A model generated the notes under the pieces. That model did no database searches. It was not told where the DNA came from and saw only the letters and a list, made by a program, of their open reading frames with translations. From Streptococcus sp. SK643 (lineage in GTDB: Bacteria; Bacillota; Bacilli; Lactobacillales; Streptococcaceae): a stretch of DNA of 64,000 bases. Position numbers and translations under genes: made by a program. Shown piece after piece: positions 49,737 through 60,572 of this stretch. The first letter of the stretch is position 1, and the number at the start of each line of letters is the position of its first letter. The DNA lies in the NCBI RefSeq assembly GCF_000259505.1, contig NZ_AJMM01000026.1:88389-152388 (forward strand), given 5' to 3'.

Positions 49737-49810
49737 AAAATACTCCTTTATTTGCTTTGGGGTCAAATCTCACTTTTATTATATATTATTCTTACACTAA
49801 ACGGTAAAGG

Positions 49811-51007
49811 TTATTCTTCTAATTTCCTTAAGACTCTAACCATTTCCTCAGGATTTTCCACAGAAAAAATACCATCATAAAGACTATCTTCTGAGAGTTT
49901 CCTAGTATTATCAAACGTAAAGATTTTTACCCCTCTATCTCTGGCCTTGGACAAGACATCCAGAACCTCTGCTCCATGATTAATATCTAAATAGACTGTC
50001 GCATCATCTAAAAGCCATTCAATCCTTTTATGAATAATATTTTGATAAATAGTTACATTTTTGTAAATAGAAAGATTAGTTAAAGCAGATGCACAATAAA
50101 CTGGAGAAGCAATATGAAAATGCCAATCAGGTAACGCACGAATTAGATACTCTATATGTTCTACTTCTAACACCCATGTTACAACAAAAGCACTCTTCTC
50201 AGATTGCTTTGAACGTACAAAGTAATCGAGATTAGAATATTTAAAAGCGATCTCAGTCCAATCTAGGTCTCTATACACCCACCATAATTCACGCAGTCTA
50301 GATATACTGTATGTATTCCACGGTTTATCATGACTAGCAAAGTGAACAATCGATGGTGGATTATCATCTAGCCGTTCACACTCCCAATCTAAACGATAAA
50401 TATCAACACCAACCATATAATTATATGTTTCATCTAATGCTAGCCAATTATCCTCAAAGTAAATATTTAAAATACTCTGATCTCCAAGATGCACAGCTTG
50501 ATTCTGCTCTGCAGCTAATTCCAATAAACTATTGACAATAGAATGCTCTTTCCACTTTGCAACATCCATTAGCAAAACACCAGAATTAAATCCAGATTTT
50601 CGTCCTTCATAAGCATAGACATCATCAACAGCTCCAATAAAATATCCTTTAAGATCTATCTCAAACAAAGGAGATAGTTCCCCAGTTACAAGTATATCGG
50701 AATCTAGATACAATACTTTGTCAGAGTCAACCACTTCTGTCGCAAAAAATCTAAAATAAGAAGCATAGTTTAAATGTGGCCCAGTTTTATAACCTTCAAA
50801 AATTTCTTTGTCAAAGTGTACATTATGAATTGTGGAATTCACAACTTCCATTTTTCTCCCCAATAATTTGAACCATTCAGGAGCTATGTCACTATTCAGA
50901 ATATAAAAATCAACATCCCTATTGTGATACAATACAGACTTTATTGTCGTCTCTAAAGGAATAAGATAGGCATTATCTGCCGCTAAGACAATTGATTTTC
51001 TAGTCAT
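49811..51007 (-). CDS. GT8 glycosyltransferase with LDIN module (1)
   Basis: A 398-residue enzyme. Residues 1-265 are a GT8 domain: KSIVLAADNAYL nucleotide-binding start, the metal-binding DxD as Asp102-Ser-Asp104 in YLDSDILV, GFNSGVLLMD, LGDQSILN and the late HDKPWN. Residues about 283-398 are the repeated LDIN module (YLDINHGAE near 355, FTFDNT). The ATG at 51007 with GAGAGGTG before it is preferred to one 12 codons upstream. It probably extends the SRRP glycan; sugar and acceptor are unknown. It is the last glycosyltransferase before secY2. Confidence 0.88.
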   Translation of the reverse strand: MTRKSIVLAADNAYLIPLETTIKSVLYHNRDVDFYILNSDIAPEWFKLLGRKMEVVNSTIHNVHFDKEIFEGYKTGPHLNYASYFRFFATEVVDSDKVLYLDSDILVTGELSPLFEIDLKGYFIGAVDDVYAYEGRKSGFNSGVLLMDVAKWKEHSIVNSLLELAAEQNQAVHLGDQSILNIYFEDNWLALDETYNYMVGVDIYRLDWECERLDDNPPSIVHFASHDKPWNTYSISRLRELWWVYRDLDWTEIAFKYSNLDYFVRSKQSEKSAFVVTWVLEVEHIEYLIRALPDWHFHIASPVYCASALTNLSIYKNVTIYQNIIHKRIEWLLDDATVYLDINHGAEVLDVLSKARDRGVKIFTFDNTRKLSEDSLYDGIFSVENPEEMVRVLRKLEE

Positions 51008-51084
51008 TTCACACCTCTCATTACTAGTTACTAAATACTGCATATTATAAATTATTTATTAAACATTTACAATAGCTAACTATT

Positions 51085-52293
51085 TTATCTATGCAAAGAA
51101 TTAAGATAGGTTATGATTTCTTCTACCATAGTTTCAGGAGCAAGTGAAGAAAAAATAAAACTTTTACCTGTCTGATCTTTGCTTGTATTATCAAATGAAA
51201 AAATTGGTTTACCGAGTCTATGAATCTCTTGAATAATATTCATAATTTCATTGTAATGATTAATATCTAAATAAAAATCTATTCTATTTAGTATGTTTTC
51301 AAAATTATAACGATTAAACTGAGGATAGATTGATACATTTAAATAACGTTGTAAATCAACTACTTGAGAGGCAAAATTAGTATGCGCTAGAATATGAAAA
51401 TGAACCTCTGGTAGTGCTTTTATTAAATACTCCAGATGTTCCATCTCACAAGCATTCGTAAAAATTGCAGTGTGATACTTTTCTTTTTCTGTAACTACTT
51501 CTAAACCATGCTTGATAATCTCTTTTCGTAGAATAATATCTGACCACTCCAATGTATAATAAAACCACCATCTATCTCCCAAACGATTATTATACACTGA
51601 CGACCAAGGTTTACTATCTGTGTAATGAATAATAGAGATCAAAGACTCATATTTATTTGCTTTTTCATACCATTTGTTTTTTTGAAATCGCTCAGCAATG
51701 GTATCCATACCTACCATAAAATTATATTTGAAATCCAGTTCTTTCCATTGATCTACAAAAAAACGATTTAAGATTCCTTGATCTCCAAACTCAACTTCAT
51801 GATATTGATCAGCCACACTAAAAAGTTGCCTTGAGATTGAGTGAGCTCTCCAATAAGAATTATTAATAAGCAATACTCCCGAATTAAAATTTGTTTCTTG
51901 CAATTCATCTCTGACTGCAGCTACAGGACTATTCCCTAAATCAATTTCAAAAAGATTCGTTAAATCATCATTGATTATAATATCAGAATCCAAATACAAT
52001 ACTTTATCCTCAGTTATCATATCTGGAATAAAAAAACGAAAATAAGCAGCATATGATAAATGAGGTGTTGGGAGATTGTATTTTCGCAAATTGTTATCTG
52101 AAATTTTTACATTAACTACTACCGAATCAAGTGAGGCTAAACGCCTATTCATAACACGAAACCATTCTGATGGCAAATCATCATTAAATACATAAATTTT
52201 AAAATGATCGTTAAAAGCTGCTATTGATTTAATGGTTGTCTCCACCTTATTCATATAGCCATTATCGGCCCCCATCGCTATTATTTTATTCAT
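51085..52293 (-). CDS. GT8 glycosyltransferase with LDIN module (2)
   Basis: A 402-residue paralogue of its neighbours. The GT8 domain (1-265) has IIAMGADNGYMNKVETT, Asp102-Ser-Asp104 in YLDSDIII, NFNSGVLLINN, FGDQGILN and SKPW. The LDIN module (about 280-402) has YLDINHYNE and FSFDNT. It is most like the gene just upstream (52305-53531), sharing the ADNGYM start and the MEHLEYLI/LEQIERLL, LAHTNFAS/LAHTSFAS strings, so the two look like a recent duplication. No own promoter is seen. Confidence 0.87.
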   Translation of the reverse strand: MNKIIAMGADNGYMNKVETTIKSIAAFNDHFKIYVFNDDLPSEWFRVMNRRLASLDSVVVNVKISDNNLRKYNLPTPHLSYAAYFRFFIPDMITEDKVLYLDSDIIINDDLTNLFEIDLGNSPVAAVRDELQETNFNSGVLLINNSYWRAHSISRQLFSVADQYHEVEFGDQGILNRFFVDQWKELDFKYNFMVGMDTIAERFQKNKWYEKANKYESLISIIHYTDSKPWSSVYNNRLGDRWWFYYTLEWSDIILRKEIIKHGLEVVTEKEKYHTAIFTNACEMEHLEYLIKALPEVHFHILAHTNFASQVVDLQRYLNVSIYPQFNRYNFENILNRIDFYLDINHYNEIMNIIQEIHRLGKPIFSFDNTSKDQTGKSFIFSSLAPETMVEEIITYLNSLHR

Positions 52294-52304
52294 CTCTTTT
52301 ATCC

Positions 52305-53531
52305 CTATTTTATTGTTCCAAGATACATTTTTATATCTTTGATCATTTGCATAATTTCAGAAACCGCATAAACTTTATTATAACCTGTATCATCATGATT
52401 AGTAACATCAAAGGAATAGATTGGTTTGCCTAATACACGAACTTTACTAATAATATCTGCTATTTGATTTCCATGGTTAATATCTAAATAAAAATCAAGA
52501 TTTTTTAACACTTCATCAAATGTAAAAGGAATGAATCCCGGATATACAGATACATTTGAAAATTGTTGTAAGTCAATAACAGACGAAGCAAATGAAGTGT
52601 GTGCTAAAATTGAAAAATGTACCTGAGGAAACTCTATTAATAACCTTTCAATCTGCTCCAATTCACATGAATCTGTAAATATCGCAGTATGAAAAAGAGG
52701 AGGGTCAATAAGAGTATTAAAATCGCTCAATAATTGACCTTTTATAGGATTTTTTCTTAGAAGAATATCTGACCACTCCACACTATAATAAAACCACCAT
52801 ATAGATCTATAACGATTCTTTGATAAGTGATACCAAGGTTTATCTCCCGTATAATGAATAACTTTTGGCAAAATACTATCAGGTAAAGACGATTGATACC
52901 AAGACTCATCATGTACAACTTGAGCCAGCGTATCCATACCAACCATAAAATTATAGAGGCGCCCCACTTTTTTCCACTTTTCCTTAAATAAGATATTTAA
53001 AATCCCCTGATCTCCAAATACTGTTTGATGGTATTGTTCTGTTAATTGTAAGAGTTGATTGGCTACATCACTTTCCTTCCACTTTTTAACAGGAATAACC
53101 ATCATTCCCGAATTAAATCCACCTGTATAATCTCCATCAAAGTAATCAGCAACTCCGGCTAACCAATAATCTTCCAAATCGATGTTAAACAATTCATCCA
53201 AGCAAGATGTTACGATTATATCTGAATCAAGGTAAATCGCTCGATCTTCTTCTACAAATTCTCCTATAAAATAGCGAAAATAGGCTGCGTAGGAAAGATA
53301 ACTAATTGCTAGCCGGTAATTTTTAAGAGTATGGTCAGAAATTTTTACATTTACAATTTCAGAATGATTTGCTTTCAATCTGAAATTCATAATTCGAAAC
53401 CAGTCAGAGGGTAAATCATCGTTAAATATGTAAAATTTTATATTATCATTGTGAGCACAAACAGACTTGATGGTAGTTTCCACCTTATCCATATAACCAT
53501 TATCTGCCCCCAGTACGATTGCTTTCTTCAT
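52305..53531 (-). CDS. GT8 glycosyltransferase with LDIN module (3)
   Basis: A 408-residue GT8 protein: KAIVLGADNGYMDKVETT, Asp102-Ser-Asp104 in YLDSDIIV, GGFNSGMMVIPV, FGDQGILN and DKPWYHL. The LDIN module (about 285-408) carries YLDINHGNQ and YSFDVT. It starts after an AT-rich 150-base gap and ends 11 bases before the next GT8. Linkage made is unknown. In S. pneumoniae TIGR4 several GT8 genes occupy the same place beside psrP. Confidence 0.87.
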   Translation of the reverse strand: MKKAIVLGADNGYMDKVETTIKSVCAHNDNIKFYIFNDDLPSDWFRIMNFRLKANHSEIVNVKISDHTLKNYRLAISYLSYAAYFRYFIGEFVEEDRAIYLDSDIIVTSCLDELFNIDLEDYWLAGVADYFDGDYTGGFNSGMMVIPVKKWKESDVANQLLQLTEQYHQTVFGDQGILNILFKEKWKKVGRLYNFMVGMDTLAQVVHDESWYQSSLPDSILPKVIHYTGDKPWYHLSKNRYRSIWWFYYSVEWSDILLRKNPIKGQLLSDFNTLIDPPLFHTAIFTDSCELEQIERLLIEFPQVHFSILAHTSFASSVIDLQQFSNVSVYPGFIPFTFDEVLKNLDFYLDINHGNQIADIISKVRVLGKPIYSFDVTNHDDTGYNKVYAVSEIMQMIKDIKMYLGTIK

Positions 53532-53683
53532 AAACTATTAACCCCTTATTCACTCTATCCATAAAATTAACATGGTTTCTAAATTTTAAACGGCTCAATC
53601 ATTATATAAAACCCTAAAAATCAAAACAATAACTCGAAAATATTACTACTTCTCAAACACAACATCATCAAAAATTCAAAATT

Positions 53684-54931
53684 TTAATCTATCTTAATTT
53701 TATAAATTAGTTTCTCCATGTATTTTCTTATAATCTCTACCATTTCATCAGGCCGATCATGATGACAAATACCAGCATATGATTCTTCAGGTATCGTCAA
53801 GCAACGTGTATTATCAAAAGTCAGCATCGGCTTTTCAAATTTCTTTACTAAATCATAAATATACATTAATTTCTGATCATGATTCAAATCTAAGTAAATA
53901 TCGACTTCTTTTAAACGTTTTTCTATTAACAAAGGAAAATCATTAGGATAGAGGGTTACATTATTAAATGTTGCTAATCTCTTTAATTCATCTGCCATAA
54001 AAGTATGAGCACAAATATAAAAATGCACTTCTGGTAATTGTTGAACTAAGTAATCCATTTTTTCTACACACCAAGAATTTGTCAAATTCATACAAGTTAA
54101 TTTGGGTTTATATATTTGTGCAGAATAAAGCTCACCCTTTTCTTTCCAAGTAGATACAATATAAGTCCATTCCATAAAAGAATAGTTCCACCAATTTTCT
54201 CGAAGGCGTCCTACAGAAAATTGATTCCACGGCTTATCTTGAGAAATATAATGTAAGATTTTAGGAAGGGGATTAATTGATTTTTCTAAGATCCAAGCAT
54301 GTCCTTGTTCTGCAGCTCCCCTATCAAAACCAATTTGATAATTATAAGTTTCATCTATTTGAATATATGACTCTGAAAACATCATATTCAAAATTGACTG
54401 ATCCCCCTCAGCAACATTTTCATGTTCCTTTTCAGTTAAATCGATTAATTTTTGGCGAATATTTTCAGCTCGCCATTTTTTATTATTTATTAATAATACC
54501 CCAGCATTAAAACCAATTCCAGCACTAAAACAAGAACGAGCTGCGCCCAGATAATTTTCACCTAAATCTAATTCAAACAAATCGGTCAAATCACCAGTCA
54601 CAATCAAATCACTATCTAGATAGAGAACTTTATCTTCTGTTACAAAATCTGGAATAAAATAGCGTGCAAAGGTCATATGATTGATATGAGGCAGCTTATT
54701 TGACCAATTCATTTGGAACTGTTGCCCAATAAGCTTGCAATCAATCAAGTCTCCTCCCATCTCTTGAATATACATTCTTAATCTACTGAACCATTCTTGA
54801 GGAATGTCCTTGTTTAGTACATAAATTTTTAAGTGACTATTGTGTCTACAGATTGATTTCATAGCTGTTTCGATTTGTCGAATATAAGCATAATCACCTG
54901 CAAATACTACTGCACGTTTGATATTTCCCAT
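53684..54931 (-). CDS. GT8 glycosyltransferase with LDIN module (4)
   Basis: A 415-residue enzyme, more distant from GT8 (1)-(3) and closer to the GlyD-like N-domain. It has RAVVFAGDYAYIRQIETAM, Asp106-Ser-Asp108 in YLDSDLIV, GFNAGVLLINNKKW, EGDQSILN and DKPWNQF. The module (about 285-405) has YLDLNHDQK, where Ile of LDIN is replaced by Leu, and LTFDNT. AT-rich gaps of 152 and 181 bases flank it; neither holds a recognisable gene or a strong promoter. Confidence 0.87.
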   Translation of the reverse strand: MGNIKRAVVFAGDYAYIRQIETAMKSICRHNSHLKIYVLNKDIPQEWFSRLRMYIQEMGGDLIDCKLIGQQFQMNWSNKLPHINHMTFARYFIPDFVTEDKVLYLDSDLIVTGDLTDLFELDLGENYLGAARSCFSAGIGFNAGVLLINNKKWRAENIRQKLIDLTEKEHENVAEGDQSILNMMFSESYIQIDETYNYQIGFDRGAAEQGHAWILEKSINPLPKILHYISQDKPWNQFSVGRLRENWWNYSFMEWTYIVSTWKEKGELYSAQIYKPKLTCMNLTNSWCVEKMDYLVQQLPEVHFYICAHTFMADELKRLATFNNVTLYPNDFPLLIEKRLKEVDIYLDLNHDQKLMYIYDLVKKFEKPMLTFDNTRCLTIPEESYAGICHHDRPDEMVEIIRKYMEKLIYKIKID

Positions 54932-55112
54932 TTTAAATCCTTATCATTTATTCTAACTAACATTATTTATTGCCCTACAAATATGAAACTAAGATAGTTA
55001 TTTCATCGTCTTTAAACAAAAATCAAAAACAATCTACTTGCTTAATTATAAAGTAAATTTAAGATTTCTTTAATTCAGTGTACCCTATCTATGCTTTATT
55101 TTTGCCTAATTT

Positions 55113-57557
55113 TTAGTTTAATATTCTTGCAACAATCTGATTATTATAGGTTTCATCCTCAATGAATTCAATATCTTGATCAAAATTGTATTCTGCTGTA
55201 TGTTTATGTGCAAACTTAACCTTTGTCTTGGCTCCCATCTTCATCCACTCATATTCTGAATCGATATGACCGATATCCAATACCTGATAACCTTTTCGAC
55301 TTAAATGATAAGCTAAAACTTTAGCTGTAGGACCTAACATACATAAAATCAAGCGACCAGCTGCATGTTTTTCAATTTCTTGTTCAATTTCATGAGCTCT
55401 AGAAAAGGCACTATGAGAAGGACAGATAATTCGCTTAATAGAATTTGCCTCATCGAATAAATCATTTCCTACACCTGAACGAGAAGTCGCACCTTCGACT
55501 ATCAGTATGTCACGGTTTTTCCAAATACTTTTCAATTTTTCAAATTGAGCTTTAGCTTGACTCTTGTCTTCAAAATCAATATAAGGGCGAGATACAAAGG
55601 TTGAGCCATACCATGAATCACTACATAACTCTCTGTAAAAATCCATATAATGATCCATGTGATCTTTCCAAAATGGAATTGCCCAATATGTAAACCTGAA
55701 ACGATCTGTAAAGGCATCAGGAAGACACACTACTAATTCTTCTCTACTTTCCTGACCGATAATATCTCTCATGGTTGAAACCAACTCTTCATCATAATCC
55801 TGGTAGGGAATCGAATGCCCTGCAAGCATATTGACTTCCCCATCTCCAAAACGGACTAAAGAAGAATTGTGTTCAATAATATAGTCCAAGGTTTCATCTA
55901 TCCCTTTGACCTGGATTGGATCAAGCTGTTTTTCTAGTATATCCTTAGTTATCAATTTTTGCAAATCAGCCAACATTCGTTCAGGATGTTCACTTGAATA
56001 CAACCTTTGACCATTATTCCCGTTTTGAGATTTATAAAAAGCTAATATAGGTTTAGATAGATGAGTCATTTCTGCAACGATATCGGCTGTTGAAGTCAGT
56101 AAGTTGATATCTAAATAAACATCCATCTTTTCCTTTAACTCTTCTAGTTTATCTCTAGAAATTGCTGGATAGAGTAGAATATTAGGATAACGATTAGATA
56201 AATCATATAATTTTGGTCCCATATCTGTCCATGCTGCAACTTGAAAAACAACATTAGGTAACCGTTCAGCCAAGTAATTCAGCTGCTCAATATCCTGAGA
56301 AGCCGTAAACGTTAAACAAGTCAAACTTGGAACTTGTCGAAAACAGGTAAGATGTCCATTTTTCTTAAAATCTTTAATGGCATCAATCATAAAGGAAACT
56401 TTCCCATTTTCAAAAACAATTTGTCCTATATCTCCATGCTGAGTCGATTGAAAAGCTAATAGCGTTTTTTCTCGTTCTTTCAAAGATTTTAAAAAGTTTT
56501 CATCTGCACTACCATGATTGATATCCAAATAAAGACTTGTTGACTGTTTCAATTTGTCTAAAACAGGAGGAACAATCTGTGGATGCAATCTCACATTATC
56601 ATATATCGCCAGTCTTTTTAGCTTATCTCCCATATCCGTCCAAGCAGCTATATGAAACACCACATCAGGTAGAGCTGTGACTAACTCCTCTATTCCTTCT
56701 AAATCTTGGGAATTTGTCAAAGTTAAACAAGAAAATTCCTTATCTAGAGGCGATACTAGTTCAAACTCTCCTATATGGTGTTGTAAAATCTGACTCCACT
56801 CCAAATCATGAAATTCCCACCATAAATCACGGTAACGATTGGCTATCAAGGTAGTCCAAGGCTTTCTGTAGGTCGTAAAATGAATCACCACTGGTTTGCC
56901 ATTAAAAGCTAGATGTTCCTGCCAATTATTATACAAAGCCACAATATCATGTCCCACTTGTAAATTATAAGCTCTATCTAGCTCTAACCAATCATCTTGT
57001 AAGACCTGATTAAATATCGTTTGATCGCCATTAAAGTGTTCAAAATGGCCTTCTTCAACTTCCTTTGTTGTTATTATAGACTGTTCAATTAACCGTTCTT
57101 TTAATTTCCCTTGGCGCCATTTTTTATTGTTGATTAGTAGAACACCAGTATTAAAACCTTGACCATTTGCATCTCTAATCGCTGCGATATAACGTTCTTC
57201 TATATCCTGCTCAAATAGATTGTCTAATTTATCATTGATAATTAAATCACAATCTAAATACAAAACAGTATCTTCCTGTATATAATCTGGGATAAAATAT
57301 CTAGCATAGGCAATCGAACTAATGTGAGCTTGTTTTTTCCAGTTCTGAAATACAGTTTGTTTAGGTAGTTTAACATCAATAATCTCACTACCTAACATTC
57401 GAGCAATTTTTCGTGGTTTTCGAAACCAATCTGGCATGATATCTTGATTTAAAATATAAATCTTTACATCTCGATTGTGGTATAGGATAGATTTTATAGT
57501 TGTTTCTAACTGCGTGGTGTAATTACGATCACCAGCTAATACAATTGTTTTAATCAT
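55113..57557 (-). CDS. GlyD-like protein: GT8, two LDIN modules and DUF1792
   Basis: An 814-residue multidomain protein. Residues 1-270 are GT8 (DxD as DCD in YLDCDLII, GFNTGVLLINNKKW, NGDQTIFN). Two successive LDIN modules follow (about 278-395 with YLDINHGSA, and 405-520 with YLDINLLTS). From about 545 is DUF1792, with SLVRFGDGEVNML, SGVGNDLF and a late LGPTAKVLAYHLSRKGYQVLDIGH. DUF1792 was shown in S. parasanguinis dGT1 to be a glucosyltransferase with its own fold, and pneumococcal GlyD combines it with GT8. Two sugar additions by one chain are therefore likely. Confidence 0.87.
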   Translation of the reverse strand: MIKTIVLAGDRNYTTQLETTIKSILYHNRDVKIYILNQDIMPDWFRKPRKIARMLGSEIIDVKLPKQTVFQNWKKQAHISSIAYARYFIPDYIQEDTVLYLDCDLIINDKLDNLFEQDIEERYIAAIRDANGQGFNTGVLLINNKKWRQGKLKERLIEQSIITTKEVEEGHFEHFNGDQTIFNQVLQDDWLELDRAYNLQVGHDIVALYNNWQEHLAFNGKPVVIHFTTYRKPWTTLIANRYRDLWWEFHDLEWSQILQHHIGEFELVSPLDKEFSCLTLTNSQDLEGIEELVTALPDVVFHIAAWTDMGDKLKRLAIYDNVRLHPQIVPPVLDKLKQSTSLYLDINHGSADENFLKSLKEREKTLLAFQSTQHGDIGQIVFENGKVSFMIDAIKDFKKNGHLTCFRQVPSLTCLTFTASQDIEQLNYLAERLPNVVFQVAAWTDMGPKLYDLSNRYPNILLYPAISRDKLEELKEKMDVYLDINLLTSTADIVAEMTHLSKPILAFYKSQNGNNGQRLYSSEHPERMLADLQKLITKDILEKQLDPIQVKGIDETLDYIIEHNSSLVRFGDGEVNMLAGHSIPYQDYDEELVSTMRDIIGQESREELVVCLPDAFTDRFRFTYWAIPFWKDHMDHYMDFYRELCSDSWYGSTFVSRPYIDFEDKSQAKAQFEKLKSIWKNRDILIVEGATSRSGVGNDLFDEANSIKRIICPSHSAFSRAHEIEQEIEKHAAGRLILCMLGPTAKVLAYHLSRKGYQVLDIGHIDSEYEWMKMGAKTKVKFAHKHTAEYNFDQDIEFIEDETYNNQIVARILN

Positions 57558-57566
57558 CTTGTTCTC

Positions 57567-58577
57567 TTAATCAATTCCTAAGTGATAGATTGCATCTACC
57601 AATAACTTTTTAGTGAAATACCCTTCTTTTAGAAGATAGCTAAATATCTTGATACGATTCGTCATTTCTTGATATTCTTCTACATTCATTTTATCAACTA
57701 TCTCATGAGCTTCTTCCAGACTATTCGCCACAAAGCCCAAGCCTTGATCTACTATAAATTTAGCAGTTGATAAGCTGCTCGGTACAATCACTGGGATACC
57801 AGCTGTTAGATAGGTACTAACCTTATGAGATATATTCAAGGTGTAATATTGATTACTTTCTCCATCATTTTGATGAGTTCCCCAGACAAGACCAAATCCA
57901 CCTTTTGATAATTCTAGTAATAGTTCCTCGTCTTTTTTCCATCCTTCAATGCTAAGATTTCTAGCGTTAGAGCTAGCCTCCCCTTTATTTGAAAATACTC
58001 TTAAAGGTGTATCTTGAGACCAATTTTGTAAGTCTGGAAAACGCTCTAAACTACCAGCAAAAAAGAGTTCTTTTTTAAACTCTGGGGTATATAAGGATAA
58101 ATCATGAGGATGATCCCACATACCTTGAACGAGGATTTTCTTAGTTGTCAAGCCTTCTTCCATCAGCCGTTCTTTCATCTGTTCAGATGGAACAATCAAA
58201 ACGTCCGATAGATTATACATGTACATATACTCTTTCATGAGATAATAGTTACTATCAAACATGAGAGGGACAACATCATGAATAAAACAAATAATCTTTA
58301 CTTGCATATCCTTTAATTTGTCAAAAAAGAGACGATCAAATTCAAAACCATTCCAAGTAGGAGACTGAAAGACTAATATATCTCCAATAGAGATACCGGC
58401 CATAATGCCATCCAGACGCTTGTTCATCTCAGATGAACTATCTGAAGCGATATTGTAAAAATAAATACCAACTTCTCTAAATCCCAATTGAGTGGCTATC
58501 TTTTGAACAGCATTTTGAGCTAGAATAACAGTACTATCACCTGCCATGCCATATAAATTTGTTAAATGTAATTTCAT
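57567..58577 (-). CDS. gtf3: SRRP glucosyltransferase Gtf3 (Nss)
   Basis: A 336-residue GT-B-like enzyme, the conserved second glycosyltransferase of SRRP loci (Gtf3 of S. parasanguinis, Nss of S. gordonii), which adds glucose to the first GlcNAc. It starts [21 protein letters not shown] and has [39 protein letters not shown] and the [23 protein letters not shown] nucleotide-sugar site. It lies ten bases before the GlyD-like gene. Confidence 0.92.
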   Translation of the reverse strand: MKLHLTNLYGMAGDSTVILAQNAVQKIATQLGFREVGIYFYNIASDSSSEMNKRLDGIMAGISIGDILVFQSPTWNGFEFDRLFFDKLKDMQVKIICFIHDVVPLMFDSNYYLMKEYMYMYNLSDVLIVPSEQMKERLMEEGLTTKKILVQGMWDHPHDLSLYTPEFKKELFFAGSLERFPDLQNWSQDTPLRVFSNKGEASSNARNLSIEGWKKDEELLLELSKGGFGLVWGTHQNDGESNQYYTLNISHKVSTYLTAGIPVIVPSSLSTAKFIVDQGLGFVANSLEEAHEIVDKMNVEEYQEMTNRIKIFSYLLKEGYFTKKLLVDAIYHLGID

Positions 58578-58605
58578 ATTGTATTATCTCATTTTTTATT
58601 AATAT

Positions 58606-58830
58606 TTACGGAAGTAAAGACAATTTTTCCATCATTCTTCCATAAATTTCCGTAAACTGTATATTTTGTTCTTCTAATTTTGCTATTACTCTTTGTAATC
58701 TATTTTTATAAATCAAAATATGATTGGTCAAATCACAATTCAAACTGGCTAAAATAACTATCTTCACACTGGCGCAAATATTTTCAACATTGTAAATTGG
58801 TACTATAATACTAATTAACTCTTGATTCAT
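58606..58830 (-). pseudogene. Broken GT2 glycosyltransferase remnant
   Basis: A 74-codon frame begins MNQELISIIVPIYNVEN exactly like GT2 genes, then reads ICASVKIVI. Compared with the neighbouring GT2 copies one T is missing after GAAAAT: shifting the frame restores YLRQCEDS, which soon meets a stop. The GT-A core with its DxD is gone and only a short charged tail (EEQNIQFTEIYGRMMEK) remains. It is thus a one-base deletion plus a large internal loss. Even if translated it cannot be a transferase. Confidence 0.75.
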
Positions 58831-60572
58831 ATTATTAGCCGTTCTAACCCTCTAATAAAAATAATATTTCATCAATCCACCTAATAAGTTCAGTAGCATC
58901 ATAAGTTGTTTGTTCACTCATTACTTGACGTCTTTCTTTTAAAAACAGTATAAAATAAGATAAATATTTTGTAGTATCTATTTTCCTAGCAGCAAGAAAT
59001 GTAATAAAATTCATTCTTTGTTGAATATCACTACGAATTTTTTCTAATCCAAAGTGCCTATTATCATTATCGACACGGTAAATATAGCTATCCCTATTAA
59101 CATATACGATTTTGTTAGAAATAAGATATAATTTTAGCCATAATTCCATATCTTCCCCAAGAGTTGTCATTTCATTAAAAGCAATCTTATCTAACAGATA
59201 TCTACGAACTAATTTGCCACAAACATAACGATATGAAAAGTCAAAATTGTCTAAAGCTATAAATTCATCAATTAATTCTTGATTTGTAAATACTCTTTTT
59301 TCATATCCCCTCTGAAAAGAATGAAAATACCAACAATTATCCGCCATATGAAACCTTTTATAAGTAGATACTGATATATCTGCATTCTCATCTATAAGTG
59401 CATTGTAAAGGACTTCTAGATAATCAGAATCCACCCAATCATCTGAATCAATAAAAGTAATGTACGCCCCCCCCGAACGTTCAATACCTAAATTTCTAGC
59501 CGATGATACTCCCCCATTTTCCTTCTCAAAATATTTGAAACGAGAATCCTTCTCGACATACTCTCTACAAATATCAGCAGAGTTATCTGGTGAACCATCA
59601 TTTATTAGTAAACACTCAAAATTTTGATAAGTTTGACTCACAATGCTATCTAAGCACTGGCGTAAATAATTTTCAACATTGTAGATAGGGACTATAATAC
59701 TAATTAAGGCTTTACTTTCATAATCTGCTATTTTAGATAATAGTTTTTGTTTTTCTTGTTTGTATAACTGTTTATACTGATTATTCTCAGGTACAAATTC
59801 TATGTCGTGATAATTCAAATGTAAATATTTTATTTTTTCAACTAATAATTTCGTTCTATCACTCTCATATTTAAAAAATAAGTCATACTTTCCAAATATC
59901 TTAAATACATCTAATTTTTCTTCTGAAAATTCTTTAGTAGTGATTGAATTTGGCCGAATCCTGTAACCATAGATAACTTTTGGTAGTTTAATCCACTTTT
60001 TTGAATTACTTACCAACTCTGGAACAACTGCTAAATCTTCAAATATCCATTCCTCTGGGAAAAAAACTTCTGTTAATAGACTTTTTCGAAACAGTTTTGG
60101 AAAAACGCTAACTCTCAGCTTATTTAATGCCAATTCCCTCAATTTGTCATCCTTGGTTATTAATATTTTTTTCTCAAAATTATGAGAAATATTATCAACT
60201 TTTATTTCATCATGGAAATATTCAATCATTCCTTCTATAATATCGACATCATCTTCAATATGTTCGATTAAAGTTTCTAAGAAATTAGAATAAATATAAT
60301 CATCACTATCTACAAAAGCTACAAAAGTAGACTCTTCTCTAATATGACTAATCCCTGTATTTCTAGCTCCACTTAAACCTTTATGAGATTGATTGATTAG
60401 TTTGAAACGACTATCTTCTAGATACTCTTCCGCAATTTGTTGTGAGTTATCCGTGGAACCATCATTAACCATAATGCATTCAAACTTCTTATAAGTTTGA
60501 TTCTGAATACTATCCAAACACTGTCGCAAATAGTTTTCAACATTGTAGATTGGAACTACAATACTAATTAGT
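58758..60572. repeat. Three near-identical DNA copies of the GT2 N-terminal coding sequence
   Basis: About 60 bases encoding SIxVPIYNVENYLRQC and the following residues occur at roughly 58758-58820, 59645-59706 and 60510-60572, all in the same orientation and close to identical, sharing TTTTCAACATTGTA and ATACTAATTA blocks. The first belongs to the remnant, the others to the two halves of the tandem GT2 gene. Such copies favour recombination and explain both the duplication and the deletion seen here. A more diverged version is at 63500-63560. Confidence 0.75.

Noticed and set aside
49737..49766. A TTG start for SecY2
   Set aside because: It has no ribosome-binding site; the GTG at 49736 is six bases from AAAGGAG.
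52305..54931. A possible insertion-sequence border in the AT-rich gaps around the fourth GT8 gene
   Set aside because: No inverted repeats, target duplications or transposase remnants could be seen in 53532-53683 or 54932-55112.
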